From positions 14,265,501 to 14,329,500 of the forward strand of contig JAKCOZ010000007.1 in the NCBI GenBank assembly GCA_022605955.1: 64,000 nt of DNA. Reading direction: 5' to 3'. Of the stretch, positions 26,001-38,100 are shown one piece after another; positions within the stretch are counted from its first letter, which is position 1; each line of letters opens with the position of its first letter. A model generated the notes under the pieces. That model ran no database searches. It saw only the letters and a list, made by a program, of their open reading frames with translations, and was not told the DNA's origin. The translations under genes and the position numbers were made by a program. The DNA comes from Rallus limicola (taxonomy: Eukaryota > Chordata > Aves > Gruiformes > Rallidae).

Positions 26001-28458
26001 TGTCAGACTTAACGTTTTCCAGATGGTGAGAAATGTATAGACACGAGAAGCTATGGGAAATATTTTCCAGTTCTTTACATTTCAACATGTGTGTGTTTTC
26101 TACTTCAGACTGATTTATTTAGGCTTGTAGCAATAGAAAGCTGTATTTGATTAGATCATTATCATCTCTCTGGCTACCACAGAGATGCACAGTGCTACAG
26201 AAGGAACTATCATTTATTTATAATATCTTTGTGTTGTGTTATAATTATCTCTTATTCTGTTCTTGTCTCCTGTATTTAATACACTTGGTTTTGTCTCTCT
26301 CCAAAAATGAAAGAACATTTTTGATATTTTCTTCTTGTGATCATTTATTGTTAAAGGGCTTCTTAAAAAAAACACCTTGAATATTCTTTAGAAGGATGTT
26401 TCTGCTTAAGTGTTGTGGGCTTGGTCATGGAATTTTAAGTGTAAATAATACAGATACCAGTCTTTGTATGTAAACAGTCATAACACGATCAGTCTATGCC
26501 CTTTCCTTAGCTCCTACAGATGTTTTGCTTTTGCAAACTGAGAATGTAAGAATGTAAAAGCCCATTATTCAAATGGGTGGTCACTGATGGAAATATTTGG
26601 AAATGTGACCTTTCTCCTTCCACACCCTGAAAGATTCTGCTGCTAATCTGCACAGTTATGATTATACTAAGAGTTATGATATAAAAAGTCATTTGATTAT
26701 ATAGCTCAATTATGCTAATTATCAGGTCCATTTATTTTTGTTACTTGCCTTTCATATCTACCATTTGTTTTAACATAATGGTTTAATGGTAAAAACCTTG
26801 AAACGAGTTTTTATAAGATTAAGCCACGTTTTTGAAGATGCTTATGTATTAATGAGACCAATTATATACCACAGGCTGTATTGGTATACTAATGTATGGG
26901 TGTGACAGCTGCAATGATGAATGTGTGCAGTTACAGAAAATAATAAAACTGATGAAGGTGCATGACCCCTATTGTCACAGCTGTAATAGTGATAAAGAGT
27001 TGGAGACATTGTCTTTGCCAGTTTGGGATAATTTTATACAGATTAAAAGAAGTATCCTAATTTGGTCAAGCATATAGTCTATCTATCATCCTTCCTATGT
27101 TTTATGTGGGGCTATTTTTTTCTCTGAAATATTTTCAGTATAATCTTACTAGTTGTTCAGTTTCTCCACTGGGAATCAGAAATACTTGTTCTTCAATGAC
27201 AGTAGATAACATGATGTTTGAATTGTATAAGCTTCCTTGGGATCTGGTGAATTAAAAACATATGGAATTGTCAGGTACGTCTAGCTATTTGGTTGTTTAA
27301 GAGCAATACTATCTTGATTAGTTTCTGTAGAACATTGTTCGGTTTCAAGCATTTTGTTATAATTTTCTGGTTTTGTCTTAGGTCCTTCTTAAAAAGATTA
27401 TTTAATTGTGTTTGTTAGGGCTTCTACAACCTTTCTTCACTTTGAAGAATTATGAAGATTACCCTTTAGTGAAACTGCAATCTTTTCTGTGATCTACCAC
27501 GCAGCAGCAGAAATGGCCAGCTGTGATTAGAATAGAAACACTGCATGGAAAAATTGCTATTGAGATATGAACAGATTTTTTTTTAAAAAAAGGTCATAAT
27601 AAGAAAACCTAAAAGGAAATATAATAGTATGTGATAACTAGAAATATTTTTGAAAAGAAGTTTTTATGTCTGGATTATTACAAGGATAATATTAGTTGTG
27701 GTGCAAAACATGTTAATATGACATCTGAATTATATTCCAGAATTCACTGAAGTGTCTATATTTTGTGTGTGATACTTTGGTCTAGAACTAGAAAGAGAAG
27801 CATTAAAAAGCTCTATTTTAACAGAGTTGTTTCTGAAATGCTTTAGCATCCACTAGTAATAGATGTTGTAACCTTCAAAAGGCTAGTTCAGTGTCCATTT
27901 TTTATAGATGAGGGAGTCCAGTCATTGGCTTGCCTACCATTGTATGTGAGGTGAAAAACTAAAAACCCTAGGATCTGTGATTGCTGTGCTTTGTCTAAGA
28001 TGAAATGAAGGTCAGCTGCTCAGAAAATTCTGTTTTACACAAATCTGGAGGTTGCAAATCTCTTGGTACTAGTGAAATACAGCTATTGTTTGAGACTCTG
28101 ACTAGGCACAGTTAGGTGGTCTCCAGATAACTTGCCAAGAAATCTTGACTTTGTGACTTAGGTCCTGAAATTGTAAATACCAAACAGGGAGTGAAAGAAA
28201 ATGGAGCACTAGGAAACACTTGATGGGTTGCTTTGCTGAGCAATGCACAGCTATTCTCAGCACAATGCATTTTTAAAAGCTTGTTATTGTCATATTTTTG
28301 TGCAAAGAATGCAGTGTTTGAACCTGGAAGTGACAAATGCATGGCTAGCTCTTGCTACATCCGAACATCAAAGTCAGTACAGTCTTCCTCCAAATTTTGA
28401 TGGGAAAGCTTGTGAGTCATGTGTAAACTACAAGGATAATCTCAATCTCTTCTTCTAG

Positions 28459-28613
28459 TGTTGGTGTATGAGGTCCATGTATACACGGGTACCAAACTTG
28501 GTGCTGAGACAGATTCTAATGTTTATATCAACCTCCTTGGGACAAGAGGAGATGCTGGCAAAAGGAAGCTCCATAGATCAAAGAATAATACTGTGAAATT
28601 CCGGCATGGACAG
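28459..28613 (+). CDS. LOXHD1-like: Exon 5: N-terminal half of PLAT C
   Basis: A 155-nt exon after CTTCTAG and before GTGAAG: two bases, 51 codons, phase 0 out. Peptide: LVYEVHVYTGTKLGAETDSN, then VYINLLGTRGDAGKRKLHRS and a final FRHGQ. This is the textbook LOXHD1-type first half: YxVxVxTG, GAxTxxNVYIxLxG, RGDxGKRxL, F..GQ. It has exactly the length of the domain E counterpart at 49597. It joins exon 4 by a TTG codon split across the junction. Confidence 0.94.
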
Positions 28614-29269
28614 GTGAAGTAATACCATTGCTACTTCTCATTAATAAGAGTAAATTATGGCTTGCAAACTGTTTCCTCAGAAATGTAAATATCTTTTTAT
28701 TTACGATTTTTATTCAAGCAGTTTGCCATTTACTCATTTATTTTCTTTATTCAAAATTATTTACAGAATTAAATCATATGAATAAGTTTTACCTGCTGAT
28801 TTCGGAACAGTCATTTACCAAGAGTATTGGATAGTAGAATTTGCACACTCTTGATTATTTATAATGCACACTTAGGTAAAATGGTAACAATAACATGTTT
28901 ATTCTGAGCAGATCACCATGAATTTTAGAATCAGGTTCTAAACCTTTATTCCCAAGTATGTTTTCCAATCTTGTTGAGACACATAGGTCTAAAAAATGTA
29001 GTGGAGACATGACCAAATAATTCTTTGCAACTGATCCTTGTGTCATGCTAAAAGAATGAAGTGCTGTCTCTGTGGAGTAATTTTAAGGTGTTTTTCACCT
29101 TAGAATGCTTTAAAAGATGCTGGCTGTTCAGCCAGGACCAATGTAAGACACCTATATTCAGTTTGGGGGAAAAAAGAAGAGAGAGAAAAAAGAAACTGTT
29201 CTATACTGTTACAGTCAAAGCAATTGCTGTGTTAAAGACCTTGATCATTTTCCTTGTATGGTTCCACAG
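28614..29269 (+). other. Phase-0 intron inside PLAT C
   Basis: 656 bp, GTGAAG to TTCCACAG. AT-rich, with no element or extra frame recognised. Confidence 0.7.
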
Positions 29270-29348
29270 ATGGATATTTTCTGCATAAAGGCTGTCTCAC
29301 TGGGAGACTTGGAGAAAATTCTGATTAGCCATGATGGAGCTGGTCCAG
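29270..29348 (+). CDS. LOXHD1-like: Exon 6: PLAT C core strand
   Basis: A 79-nt exon after TTCCACAG and before GTAGG: 26 codons and one base. MDIFCIKAVSLGDLEKILIS followed by HDGAGPG matches the family pattern TDxFxIxAVxLGxLxKxxIGHDGxGPG. It has exactly the length and phases (0 in, 1 out) of the domain G exon at 63591. Its initial ATG is internal to the protein and is not a translation start. Confidence 0.93.
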
Positions 29349-31550
29349 GTAGGATTTAACTTCCTAGAGACCAATCTGTTTTCAAGTCCTTTTTAAACAC
29401 AATGCACTTTATTTATATTTCATCCTTCATACAAAATGTGACAGAAGGTCTTGGAGTGATAAAAAGTCTTCCTGCAGACTGGTCACAGTGATGGGTTGGT
29501 GAATAACAGTGGTAATGGACAGCAAAAAGGACACAAATTTAATGTCAAATACTGTCATTCCACTCTTTGTCTTCAAGTTTGTAAGTTTTAGAAGAAAGCA
29601 CATTTTATTTACATATAGAAAATTCATGAAAATGTTGCTCACACAGGTAAAACAGTCCTTTACACAAAGTGTGAAGACTGGTCAGAATAGAATTAAAGAT
29701 ATTCAACACCTGGCTTTACTGACAGTTTTTTAGTAGTATAACCACCTTGCTGCTTGGGGCAACAATGGAAGATTTGGTTATTTATTTAATCTGTGCAAGT
29801 CAATGTGGAGCTGCTCTGGTGAATGACATTGCATTCAACTTGCAGGTTTTTCAGAAAAACAAAAAGATAATTTCATGATGAGATGAATTTTTGATATAGG
29901 CCTTTGAGGTGTGCACCTCTGAAAAAATGTAAACGAACAGAAACCTCACATATTAAAGTACTGAAGCTGTAAGCTTTGCAAATATGTTTGCAGGCTAGTG
30001 GCTGGAGAGAAGTCAAGTGAAGAGAAGGATTTTTAAAGCCGCTCAGGGCCATGCTGATAGTAGATGAGAAAAGCATTTTTACCCTACTCTGTTCTGAAAT
30101 GACCTCAAGCAACACCCATATTGCTGACTATACTGTCTAAAGCTCTGAGCAGACTTGTGACAGTTACAGAAGTAGGCTTATTAATCCAGCCTTGGTATGG
30201 GAAGTGAACTTGAGTCTTTTTATCTTTGTAGTTCTTTAGAGCTTGCTGCCTTTAGCAATATGGATGACTTTATGTCTGTTTCCCATCCTAGTTGTCGAAT
30301 ACATAACACTGAAGGCACTGTGGTGGAGTCTACCTTCACTCTATCCCTCAGGACACCATACCATGCTCTCTTCCTTCATCTCTCCTTTAATATGCATCAT
30401 AGCCATATCATAAAATCAGTGTTATGAATGTGCAAACAGATTCAGATATCTTAAGCTGTTCTTTGACAATGGAGTTCAAAATCTGGTTTTGGAGGGTTTT
30501 TCTAAAGAGGACAGTGAATTGAATTATCTATATAAAAATTTTATGCCTCAGTAACTGATTGTTCATTGTACTCAGCACAAACTCATCTCAGACCTCTTTT
30601 GAACTGTATCCAAACTAGCCCCAGATAATGCTGGCTTAAGGTGACCTGGAGGGGCAGGTTTGAGAGAATCATTAAACAGGAGAGAGGCCATTGGGTAAAT
30701 ACAGTAACTGTGAAGGTGGGGCTGCCTTTTTTCTAATCTTATAACTTGCCAGAGTGATAGAGCAGAAGGTCTTTAGTCTTGATTTTGAGACTATCCTGGA
30801 AGTATGGAACATAGGCTTTCTTTGGGGCTCCTAGTCACAGGGCATAGATCTGCTCTCACAGCCACTGTATGTGAGGAAAGAATAAGAATTTTGTCCCAGG
30901 CAACAAAGTTTTGGCATCAGTCAAGTGTGAGTCACTAGATGATGTGTCTTACCTGCTGAAAGAACTTCTCCTTAGAACCATTCCATTCATACCTGTACAT
31001 TTTCAGAAGCAGTGCCTTTCATCCTTTTTGACTTGTTTCAAAGTGACCTGCCTGATTTTAGTGATTTTAGTTGGGCTAGTAGGCTTCTTTCAATGAAAGA
31101 TCATCTAAGTTGTAGGACAGTCTCAGAAGAAGCTTGCAGAATGTCCTGGACCTGAAATCTTGAAGGGAAAATGCCATTCTTCTCCATGCACTGCCTGGGA
31201 AGTCCTCCCTATGGGACAGAGACTGAAGTCTTCTGGGGACTTCCAAGCTCAGATGCAGCCAGGGAGGCAAAGCATGAGAATAAACAAGATGGTTGTCTGC
31301 TTCCAACCAAAACATCCCTTGTGCTGTTTTTCTGCGATGTGCTGATAAATAATGGTACAAGTCAGGCAAAACCTCATAAGCGATATGACAAGTTGTGAGT
31401 GGTGCAGACACAGTGAGAACAGGATATTTGAAAAGGGCTTCGCAGGAGAACTGTACCAGGCACTAGGATGGTTATTGGAAGTGATCTAAGAAATCAGCAT
31501 GGATGTGGCAGCAGTTACTGCTGTTAGGGAGAGGATGAATTCAGCAGCCT

Positions 31551-32060
31551 GACAGAAGTGAGGCTGCAGAGCTCCATGCCTGCAGGTCCCACTAGTAGAA
31601 AGGCTGAGTACGTGTTCCCAGTAGGCCCACACACAAACACATTTATAATAGACATATATATATATGTGCAAATGACCAGCCACACAGATCAACACAGACA
31701 GGAACTCAGTGCTGAAACCCAGACAGCACCAGTGGCCTTATCCTGTTACCCTCTCCAGCTGATCAGAATGACAGTTCATCAGTGGTAAATATACATATAT
31801 TTATTTATATATATACATACACGCACACAATATGGATGGATAAGGCCTCCAGTAGCTGGTTTTAGGCACTCACAGCCTACCCATTCACTGGCCCCGGATC
31901 CTTGGATCCACAGATCCTGTTTTCCCAGTTACTGGCACCTGGACATACAAAGCTCCTCTAAGGCTGCAGCCCCAGTCACTTTGCAAACAGCAGTAGTCTT
32001 TATGATTTTTTAATTAATAATACTTATATATATGCAATAACAACCTTACTCACAGAGGAC
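31551..32060. repeat. Unclassified interspersed repeat, copy 2
   Basis: Aligns in order with 20400-21100: AAAGGCTGAG, a (TA)-rich patch with TATATATATATGTG, TGACCAGCCACACAGATCAA, CCAGACAGCACCAGTGGCCT, GATCAGAATG, a second TA-rich patch and CACCTGGACATACAAAGC. Same orientation as copy 1. The copy-1 segment between the last shared blocks and its right end is largely absent or diverged here. Ends approximate. Class unknown. Confidence 0.5.
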
Positions 32061-32121
32061 CACAGATCTCAGTTAACTGCACAAATAGATTTGTCCCAAC
32101 ATTCTTATAGCTGATCAAAAG

Positions 32122-32462
32122 ATCATAGAATCATAGAATGCTTTGAGTTGGAAAGAACATCAAAGATCATCTAGTTCCAACCTCCTGCCATGGTCAGGGA
32201 CACCCTCTCTAGACCAGGTCACCCAAAGCCCCATCTAACCTGGCTTAAACACCTCCAGGGATGGAGCTTCCGCAACCTCTCTGGGAAACCTGTTCAGTGC
32301 GCCACCACCCTCATAGTAAAGAATTTCTTCCTAATATCTAACCTAAATGTACCCTCTTTCACCTTAGATCCATCACTCCTTGTCCTATCACTGCACTCCC
32401 TGGTGAACAGTCACTCTCCCACTTTCTCATAGGATCCCTTTAAGTACTGGTACTGTAAGATG
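32122..32462 (-). mobile_element. CR1 LINE 3' fragment
   Basis: The plus strand begins ATCATAGAATCATAGAATGC, then TTTGAGTTGGAAAGAACATC, the reversed CR1 tail and 3' UTR. It runs through CACCTCCAGGGATGGAGCTT to the 'TTTAAGTACTGGTACTGTAA' block. Strongly 5'-truncated. Confidence 0.9.
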
Positions 32463-32764
32463 AAGGCTGAGATGTGAATGATGTTGGCAGTTCACAGGTG
32501 TATGCATATACTTGTCTCCAAGCACAAAATCCAACATGTTTCTTAAAATTAAAACAGAGCAAGACAGAGAAGCATTAACACTGTACCTCTTGTGAGAGAC
32601 ACAGAATAATAAAGCTTTCAGTCTGTTAATATATCTTACCTATTTAGCTGAGCTGTCTTAATATGACGTGTTGCAGCTGGAAAAAGATAATCTGGGCTTT
32701 TCCTTTAAATTTATTTTAAAAAATGCATTATTTTACATGATAAACCTTTGTCATTTCAACACAG

Positions 32765-32846
32765 GCAATGGATGGTTCCTGGATAAGATTGTCATCAAAC
32801 ATAAAGAAGGAATGGAAGCTCGGGAGGTTGTATTTCCTTGTAATAG
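32765..32846 (+). CDS. LOXHD1-like: Exon 7: PLAT C WFLDK strand
   Basis: An 82-nt exon after CAACACAG and before GTATGC: two bases, 26 codons, two bases (phase 1 in, phase 2 out). Peptide GNGWFLDKIVIKHKEGMEAR then EVVFPCN. GWFLDKI and VFPCNRW are the most diagnostic LOXHD1/lipoxygenase-type PLAT motifs in the window. The Arg of NRW is split over the junction (AG + A). Confidence 0.95.
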
Positions 32847-34918
32847 GTATGCCATTCATGGAGGAAAAGATTTTGTTATACTGCCAGCAACCTAGGGAAA
32901 AAAATTGCAGAACAAGCATGTGCACACCATCTAGATATATGACCAAAGCCCGAGTTTCTCAATATACAAGGGATGCAAAATTTTGCCACTGAAGACAAAG
33001 AAGAAAGTTGCTGTATCGGTATAGGAAGCAGCCATAGGCTAAAGTCCAAACCCAAATGTTGCATAGGAGAAAAGGAGCATTTATTTAAATTATGCAGAGA
33101 CTATATAAAAAGAAATAAGTTTTCAGTTCTCAGTCTTTTAAAATATATTTTGTGTGAAGATTTAGCTGTAATTATTTTCCTCAGTTTCTCAGCCACTGAA
33201 AAACTTATATACATCCTGCAGATCTTTGGCAAGACCTTTAACATTTCTGCTAAACCAGAGCTACAATGTTTCCTTTCGTGTAGTAAATTTTTACTTGAGT
33301 CTCTTACTAGGTCTAGAGAAATGCTTGACTCTCAGTTCTAACAATTACTAAACAGGCAATTTTTCTAAATTTTTTATTATCTGAGGCAAAGGCAACCTGA
33401 ACTTTAAACAGTCATTGAGTTGAATCATATGGCTATAACATGAAAAACACCTAAAAATAGCCAAATGATGAAAGTAAGGATATCTGTGTGTTATTTCTAT
33501 ATTAGTATACTTAATACAATGGAAATAAAGCTAGAAACTGCAATTTAGATCCAGGTAATTATATTCTGTAATACCTGATTTCTGCAATTTATGAGTTTGG
33601 GTTATGTGGGAGAAATAGTTTCCATGTATTTTTGGGAACTGTGCCTTAAAATCTTGAAAATCGTTAGGAGATAAGTAATGACAGCTCTCTTCCTTTAGGA
33701 ATCCTACCTGTTAACAAAAGAAATGGGTTCAGTTTGTAAGGTTCCTGGAAATTACTTGCTAAGAACCATTTATTCCTTTCAGAATGATTATTCTGATGAG
33801 CAGGGTTTAGTTTTCCTTTTTTGGATATTAAGGTTTTTAATTGTTTTGGCATGCATTAAAGATGTTATTGAAAGCGTAGGTGAGTGAGAATTATTTCTTT
33901 AATTACAATGAGATTTTTGTGAGACTTCTCTAAAGGGAGGGATACTTAATAAAGACACTTGGGCTCTCTATCAAAACTTCCTTCTCAAAACCAAACAAAA
34001 TTAAAAAAGTAAGCTTTTATAAAAAGATTGGAGACATTATACATAGAACTAGAGAAGTCCAGTCATTGTTTGCCTTCAGTGTTGTGTGCTGCTAAAGTGT
34101 CAAAGTTTACATGCTATTTTTAGAAACTACTAGTGATTTTTGTTCCTTAGGGGGAATGAGGAGAGAGCTCTCAAAATTTAATCAAACTATCTAAACTACA
34201 GCGAAGCTTTGACTTTATGCATATGAGATTCATTCAGAGTGAAATGTATTTCAAGAAGTGAAATACATTATGGACCCTTGGGTTTATCAAACGCAACATC
34301 AATGAGGAGCCAATACACTAGAATTTGGTAGTGAACATGTAGTTATTTATTTTTAAAAGCATGAGATTGTTAAAGGCTGTAAAGTGTCACTGTGTCATCA
34401 AGGGGGATCAACTGAAAGAGTGTGGAGGTGCGTATGGTGAAATGGTATTGCAGGTAAGATCCTTAAATTCATCAGAAAATAAAAGTAAAAACAGAAGGTC
34501 AGTTCGTTGCTGCAGATCTAGAGAAGCTTTAGAAGTTTCCAGATTTTCGGGAGGTATATATAATTGAAAGTACAATGACTGTAACTAACTACTGCAAGTT
34601 ATATAAACCGCCAAATGTATAGTTGAGTCTCTGATCCTGGAAATACGTAGTGTTTTATATAATGTATTTCATATAGTATTTCATACAGCTGACATGAGCA
34701 TTCCTGTTTGCCTGGAGCAGAATGAGTTTGACTCTCTTAATATGAATAAGGCCAACTATAATGTACATATAAATGAAAATTCATTCTAGGAAATAGTTTA
34801 AAAGCATTAGAAAAAAATTGAATCACAAAAAAATGTTGTTGGAGGGAGAAGACAATTGTCATTACTTGTAATATACTGATAATTGTTATTAATCTTCTTT
34901 TTGTTTTTGCAATGAAAG
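32847..34918 (+). other. Phase-2 intron inside PLAT C
   Basis: About 2.1 kb, GTATGC to AATGAAAG. The acceptor lacks a strong pyrimidine run directly before the AG but has TTCTTTTTGTTTTTGC upstream. Two overlapping open frames at 32973-33341 and 33664-33852 show no family resemblance. No mobile element recognised. Confidence 0.65.
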
Positions 34919-34974
34919 ATGGTTAGATGAATATCAAGACGATGGGAGAACTGAGAGGGAGCTAACTGCCATTA
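34919..34974 (+). CDS. LOXHD1-like: Exon 8: C-terminal strand of PLAT C
   Basis: A 56-nt exon after ATGAAAG and before GTAAGT: one base, 18 codons, one base. The peptide WLDEYQDDGRTERELTAI fits the PLAT ending RWLDxxxDDGxxxREL almost exactly. It is the counterpart of the first exon in the window (1197-1255). It completes PLAT C, the best preserved domain here. Confidence 0.93.
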
Positions 34975-35122
34975 GTAAGTACTTTTTTCAAGAAAATATT
35001 ATAACAATATTGTGTATACTTAATGCCTAGTTATCACTGAAGAATCCTTCTGAATAAGATTGAAACTAAAGAAGAAAAGTGATAATAAAGATTATTCACA
35101 TTTTTTCCTGTTTGTATTTTAG
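34975..35122 (+). other. Short phase-1 intron
   Basis: 148 bp, GTAAGT to TTGTATTTTAG. The shortest intron in the window, with nothing inside it. Confidence 0.7.
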
Positions 35123-35155
35123 AGGATGGCAATTCAAAGAAGGCATTCCTTAAAG
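35123..35155 (+). CDS. LOXHD1-like: Exon 9: 33-nt linker micro-exon between PLAT C and D
   Basis: Bounded by TTGTATTTTAG and GTAAG: two bases, ten codons, one base. Peptide (K)DGNSKKAFLK, a basic hydrophilic spacer. It is phase 1 on both sides, so skippable in frame. Same position relative to its domain as the 42-nt exon at 1477. The splice sites are good and the neighbouring exon is only 148 bp away, so it is more secure than the 42-nt one. Confidence 0.72.
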
Positions 35156-38100
35156 GTAAGCGTTGTTTTCTACATCATTGTTTTTGTCATTTGAATTTAA
35201 TCTGTAAATCAGTGCTAAGTGACAAATATGTGAGCAAGTGACCTCATCATATATCTAAACTATCAACTGTGAGAGAAAATGAAGGCAAATTGTCTGGCAG
35301 TGGTCTACAGAAAGGACTGTGTCTTAAGTAGTTGAAAAAAAACCATACTACTCACACTATTTCTGATTTTCTTTGTATTTTTAATATTCTGTCCTGAAAT
35401 CATCCAGGAATTCCTGTGAGAAGAGATTCAAGTGTTGCTTTGTTTATCCCAATGTCACTGTCATTTAATACATGGGGACAGGTCCCCTAGCAAACATCAT
35501 CAAGTTGAAAAATGTGTTGTGAAGTGTCAGTGGAAGCATTTTCAGGTCAAAATCCATCAGGGTATTCCTGAAGTAGCCAGAAATAATGCAGGCTTTAAAT
35601 CCAAATCTGTAGGTGAAGCTAAATGTAGTATATGCATCCAGTTGACCTAATCTGCTCGAATTAGTAAAAAGATTTTTATAAAAATCTACCCCACCAGCTG
35701 TTTTTATACCTACAAAGGCAGCCCCATAACTGTAGCACACTAGTGTCTCCGAAGTGTTTAAAATTTGAGATACTATCTCTGTGTTTCTCCCTAAACAGAA
35801 AAGAAAAACAGATTGACACGATTGTCTTTATGAGCATTTAACTGCAAATGCATATTCTGTGTAACCGTGTCTGGGAACTGTATGGGAGGAACTTAAGTAA
35901 AAAACCCCAGCGTTTACAGTGGGCTCTGGAAACAGTGACTTGCCTTCTGTAGGATGAGTCTTGGTCTCTCAATCTAATTCCAGCTGTAGTGAAAATTAAA
36001 TAATTTCTGTTCAGTCAAACAGTTCAGCCAACAGCTTTATTGTTGTTGCATGACAATGTAAGTTTGACAAAAGGAGACTGATTAACTCAGGTAAGTAAAA
36101 GCTTTCCTGCAGAAAAATTTGATTTTCACAAGAGTAACTTGGAATTGGATTCTGCATTCTGCTAAGTGCACAGTTCATAGATGCAACCGTAACATCTATT
36201 TCACCTTATGTTCAGAAAATAAACTATATTTTACTACTAATCTGAGTTTCTTTCCCGTGCAGCTTCTTTCTTTATTGTGCTATAATAAGCTGGCACAGAT
36301 TCACAGGATGCTGAGATCCTGTGCATGCCAAGAGCTGTTAGACGCTGTATATTGATTATGAGGAGAAAGGAGTGGCTTATTCTTAATCAGTTTGTGAAAT
36401 GTCACACTGTCAAGATGTCTAGGAGGACCCAAAGAGTGTCTGCTGATTTCTTAGGTTGAGATCAAGTGTTCTGAATAATGAAGATACAAAGGAGAATAAC
36501 ATTTTTAGAAACTATTCTGCCAATTAACTATATATCAGCTTAGCTTGAATTGCTTTTTAGCCATCTTTGTCATGAGCCCCATCTCAGGGGCTCATTCCAA
36601 TAAGGAACTGAGATAGGTGAGAGATTGTGCGTTTTATGCCTCATGTAAATGATGATGATGAGCAGGACAGACTTCAGGATTGCTCAAAGTTTAATTTGTG
36701 TTGTTGTACTGGTTGTCTCATGAACCTTGCATGTGAAAAAATTGAGCTTTATAGGAGAGTAACAGTCACAAGAGGTTTGGAAAGGTATCTTTCCAAAGTC
36801 AGCACTGTTTAACATCTTTGTTGGAGACACAGACAGTGAGATCGAGTACACCCTCAGCAAGCTGCCAATGACACCGAGCTGTGTGGTGCAATTGACATAC
36901 TGGAGGGAAGGGATACTGACTAGTGGGACCTTGACAGGCTTGAGAGGTGGGCCTGTGCAAATGTCATTAAGTTCAACAAGGTCAAGTGCAAGGTCCTGCA
37001 TGGGTCAGAGCAATCCCAAGCACAAATACAGGCTTGGCAGAGAATGGATTGAGGGCAGCCCTGTGGAGAAAGACTTGGGGGTGTTGGTTGACAGGAAGAC
37101 CCAGCAATGTGCACTTGCAGTTCAGAAAGCCAATTGTATCCTGGGCTGCATCAAAAGCAGCATGATCAGAAGGTCAAGGGAGGCGATTCTTCCCTGCTAC
37201 TCTGCTCTCCTGAGACCCCACCTGGAGTACTGCATCCAGCTCTGGGGTCTCCACTGCAGGAAAAACATGGACTGTTGGAGCAAGTCCAGAGGAGGGCCAC
37301 AAAGATGGTCAGAGAGCTGAAGCACCTCTACTATGAGAACAGGCTAAGAGAGATGGGCTTGTTCAGCCTGGAGAAGAGAAGGCTCTGGGGAGACCTTAGA
37401 GCAGACTTCCAGTACTTGAAGGGGCCTACAGGAAAGCTGAAGAGGGGCTGTTTACAAGGACATGGAGCAATAGAATGAGGGGTAATGGGTTTAAACTAAA
37501 AGAGGGTAGGTTTAGATTAGAGGTAATGAAAAAAATCTTCTCTGGTGAAGGCAGTGAGACCCTGGCACAGGCTGCCCAGAGAAGCTGTAGCTGTCCCCTC
37601 TCTAGCAGTGCTCAAGGCCAGGCTGAATGGGGGTTTGGGCACCTTGGTCTAGTGGAGGGTGTCCCTGCCCATGTCAGAGTGGTTGGAACTAGATGTCTTT
37701 GAGGTCCCTTCTGAGACAAACTATTCTTTGAATCTATGATTTTACTCAGTTCTGTGTCAATCCATTATGACACAGTACCAGGGTTACAGCTGATAAAAGA
37801 AAATTGCAGAGATGCAGTCTCGGAAGAAAAAGTAATGGCCCTAAATTCTCCCAGAAGTTGTAGTATGGAAGAGAAGATAGTGACAATAAGCAATCCCACT
37901 CAAATGGAAACAAAACCTTTCCGTGTAAGGTTTTGTTTTAATTTCATTTACTGAATAAGAAGAAGCAGCAGGATCAATGTTAGGGAGCCAGTGTTTTATG
38001 CATTCTGTGGTCATATTCTATATGAACTGCACTCTGCAAGTGAGCTTCAGGGAAATTCATAAAAAGTTGATTGGTATAACTTAATGGTGTTTCGTGATTT

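Larger units (their letters stand above)
17590..28458 (+). other. 10.9-kb phase-1 intron between PLAT B and C
   Basis: Runs from GTAAGTG to CTTCTAG. It holds a T26 run, a pyrimidine-rich stretch about 19480-20050, an unclassified repeat (about 20400-21100), a CR1 (about 21366-21810) and a CR1 (about 22457-23098). From 23100 to 28458 I see AT-rich sequence with no recognisable element or exon. Confidence 0.65.
29349..32764 (+). other. Phase-1 intron inside PLAT C
   Basis: About 3.4 kb, GTAGG to CAACACAG. Contains the second copy of the unclassified repeat (about 31551-32060) and a minus-strand CR1 (32122-32462). From 29349 to 31550 nothing definite is seen. A 111-codon minus-strand frame at 31076-31411 has no recognisable homology. 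Confidence 0.65.

Noticed and set aside
31076..31411. 111-codon minus-strand frame
   Set aside because: No recognisable domain, and overlapping plus-strand frames are equally open. Probably a low-stop stretch next to the unclassified repeat.
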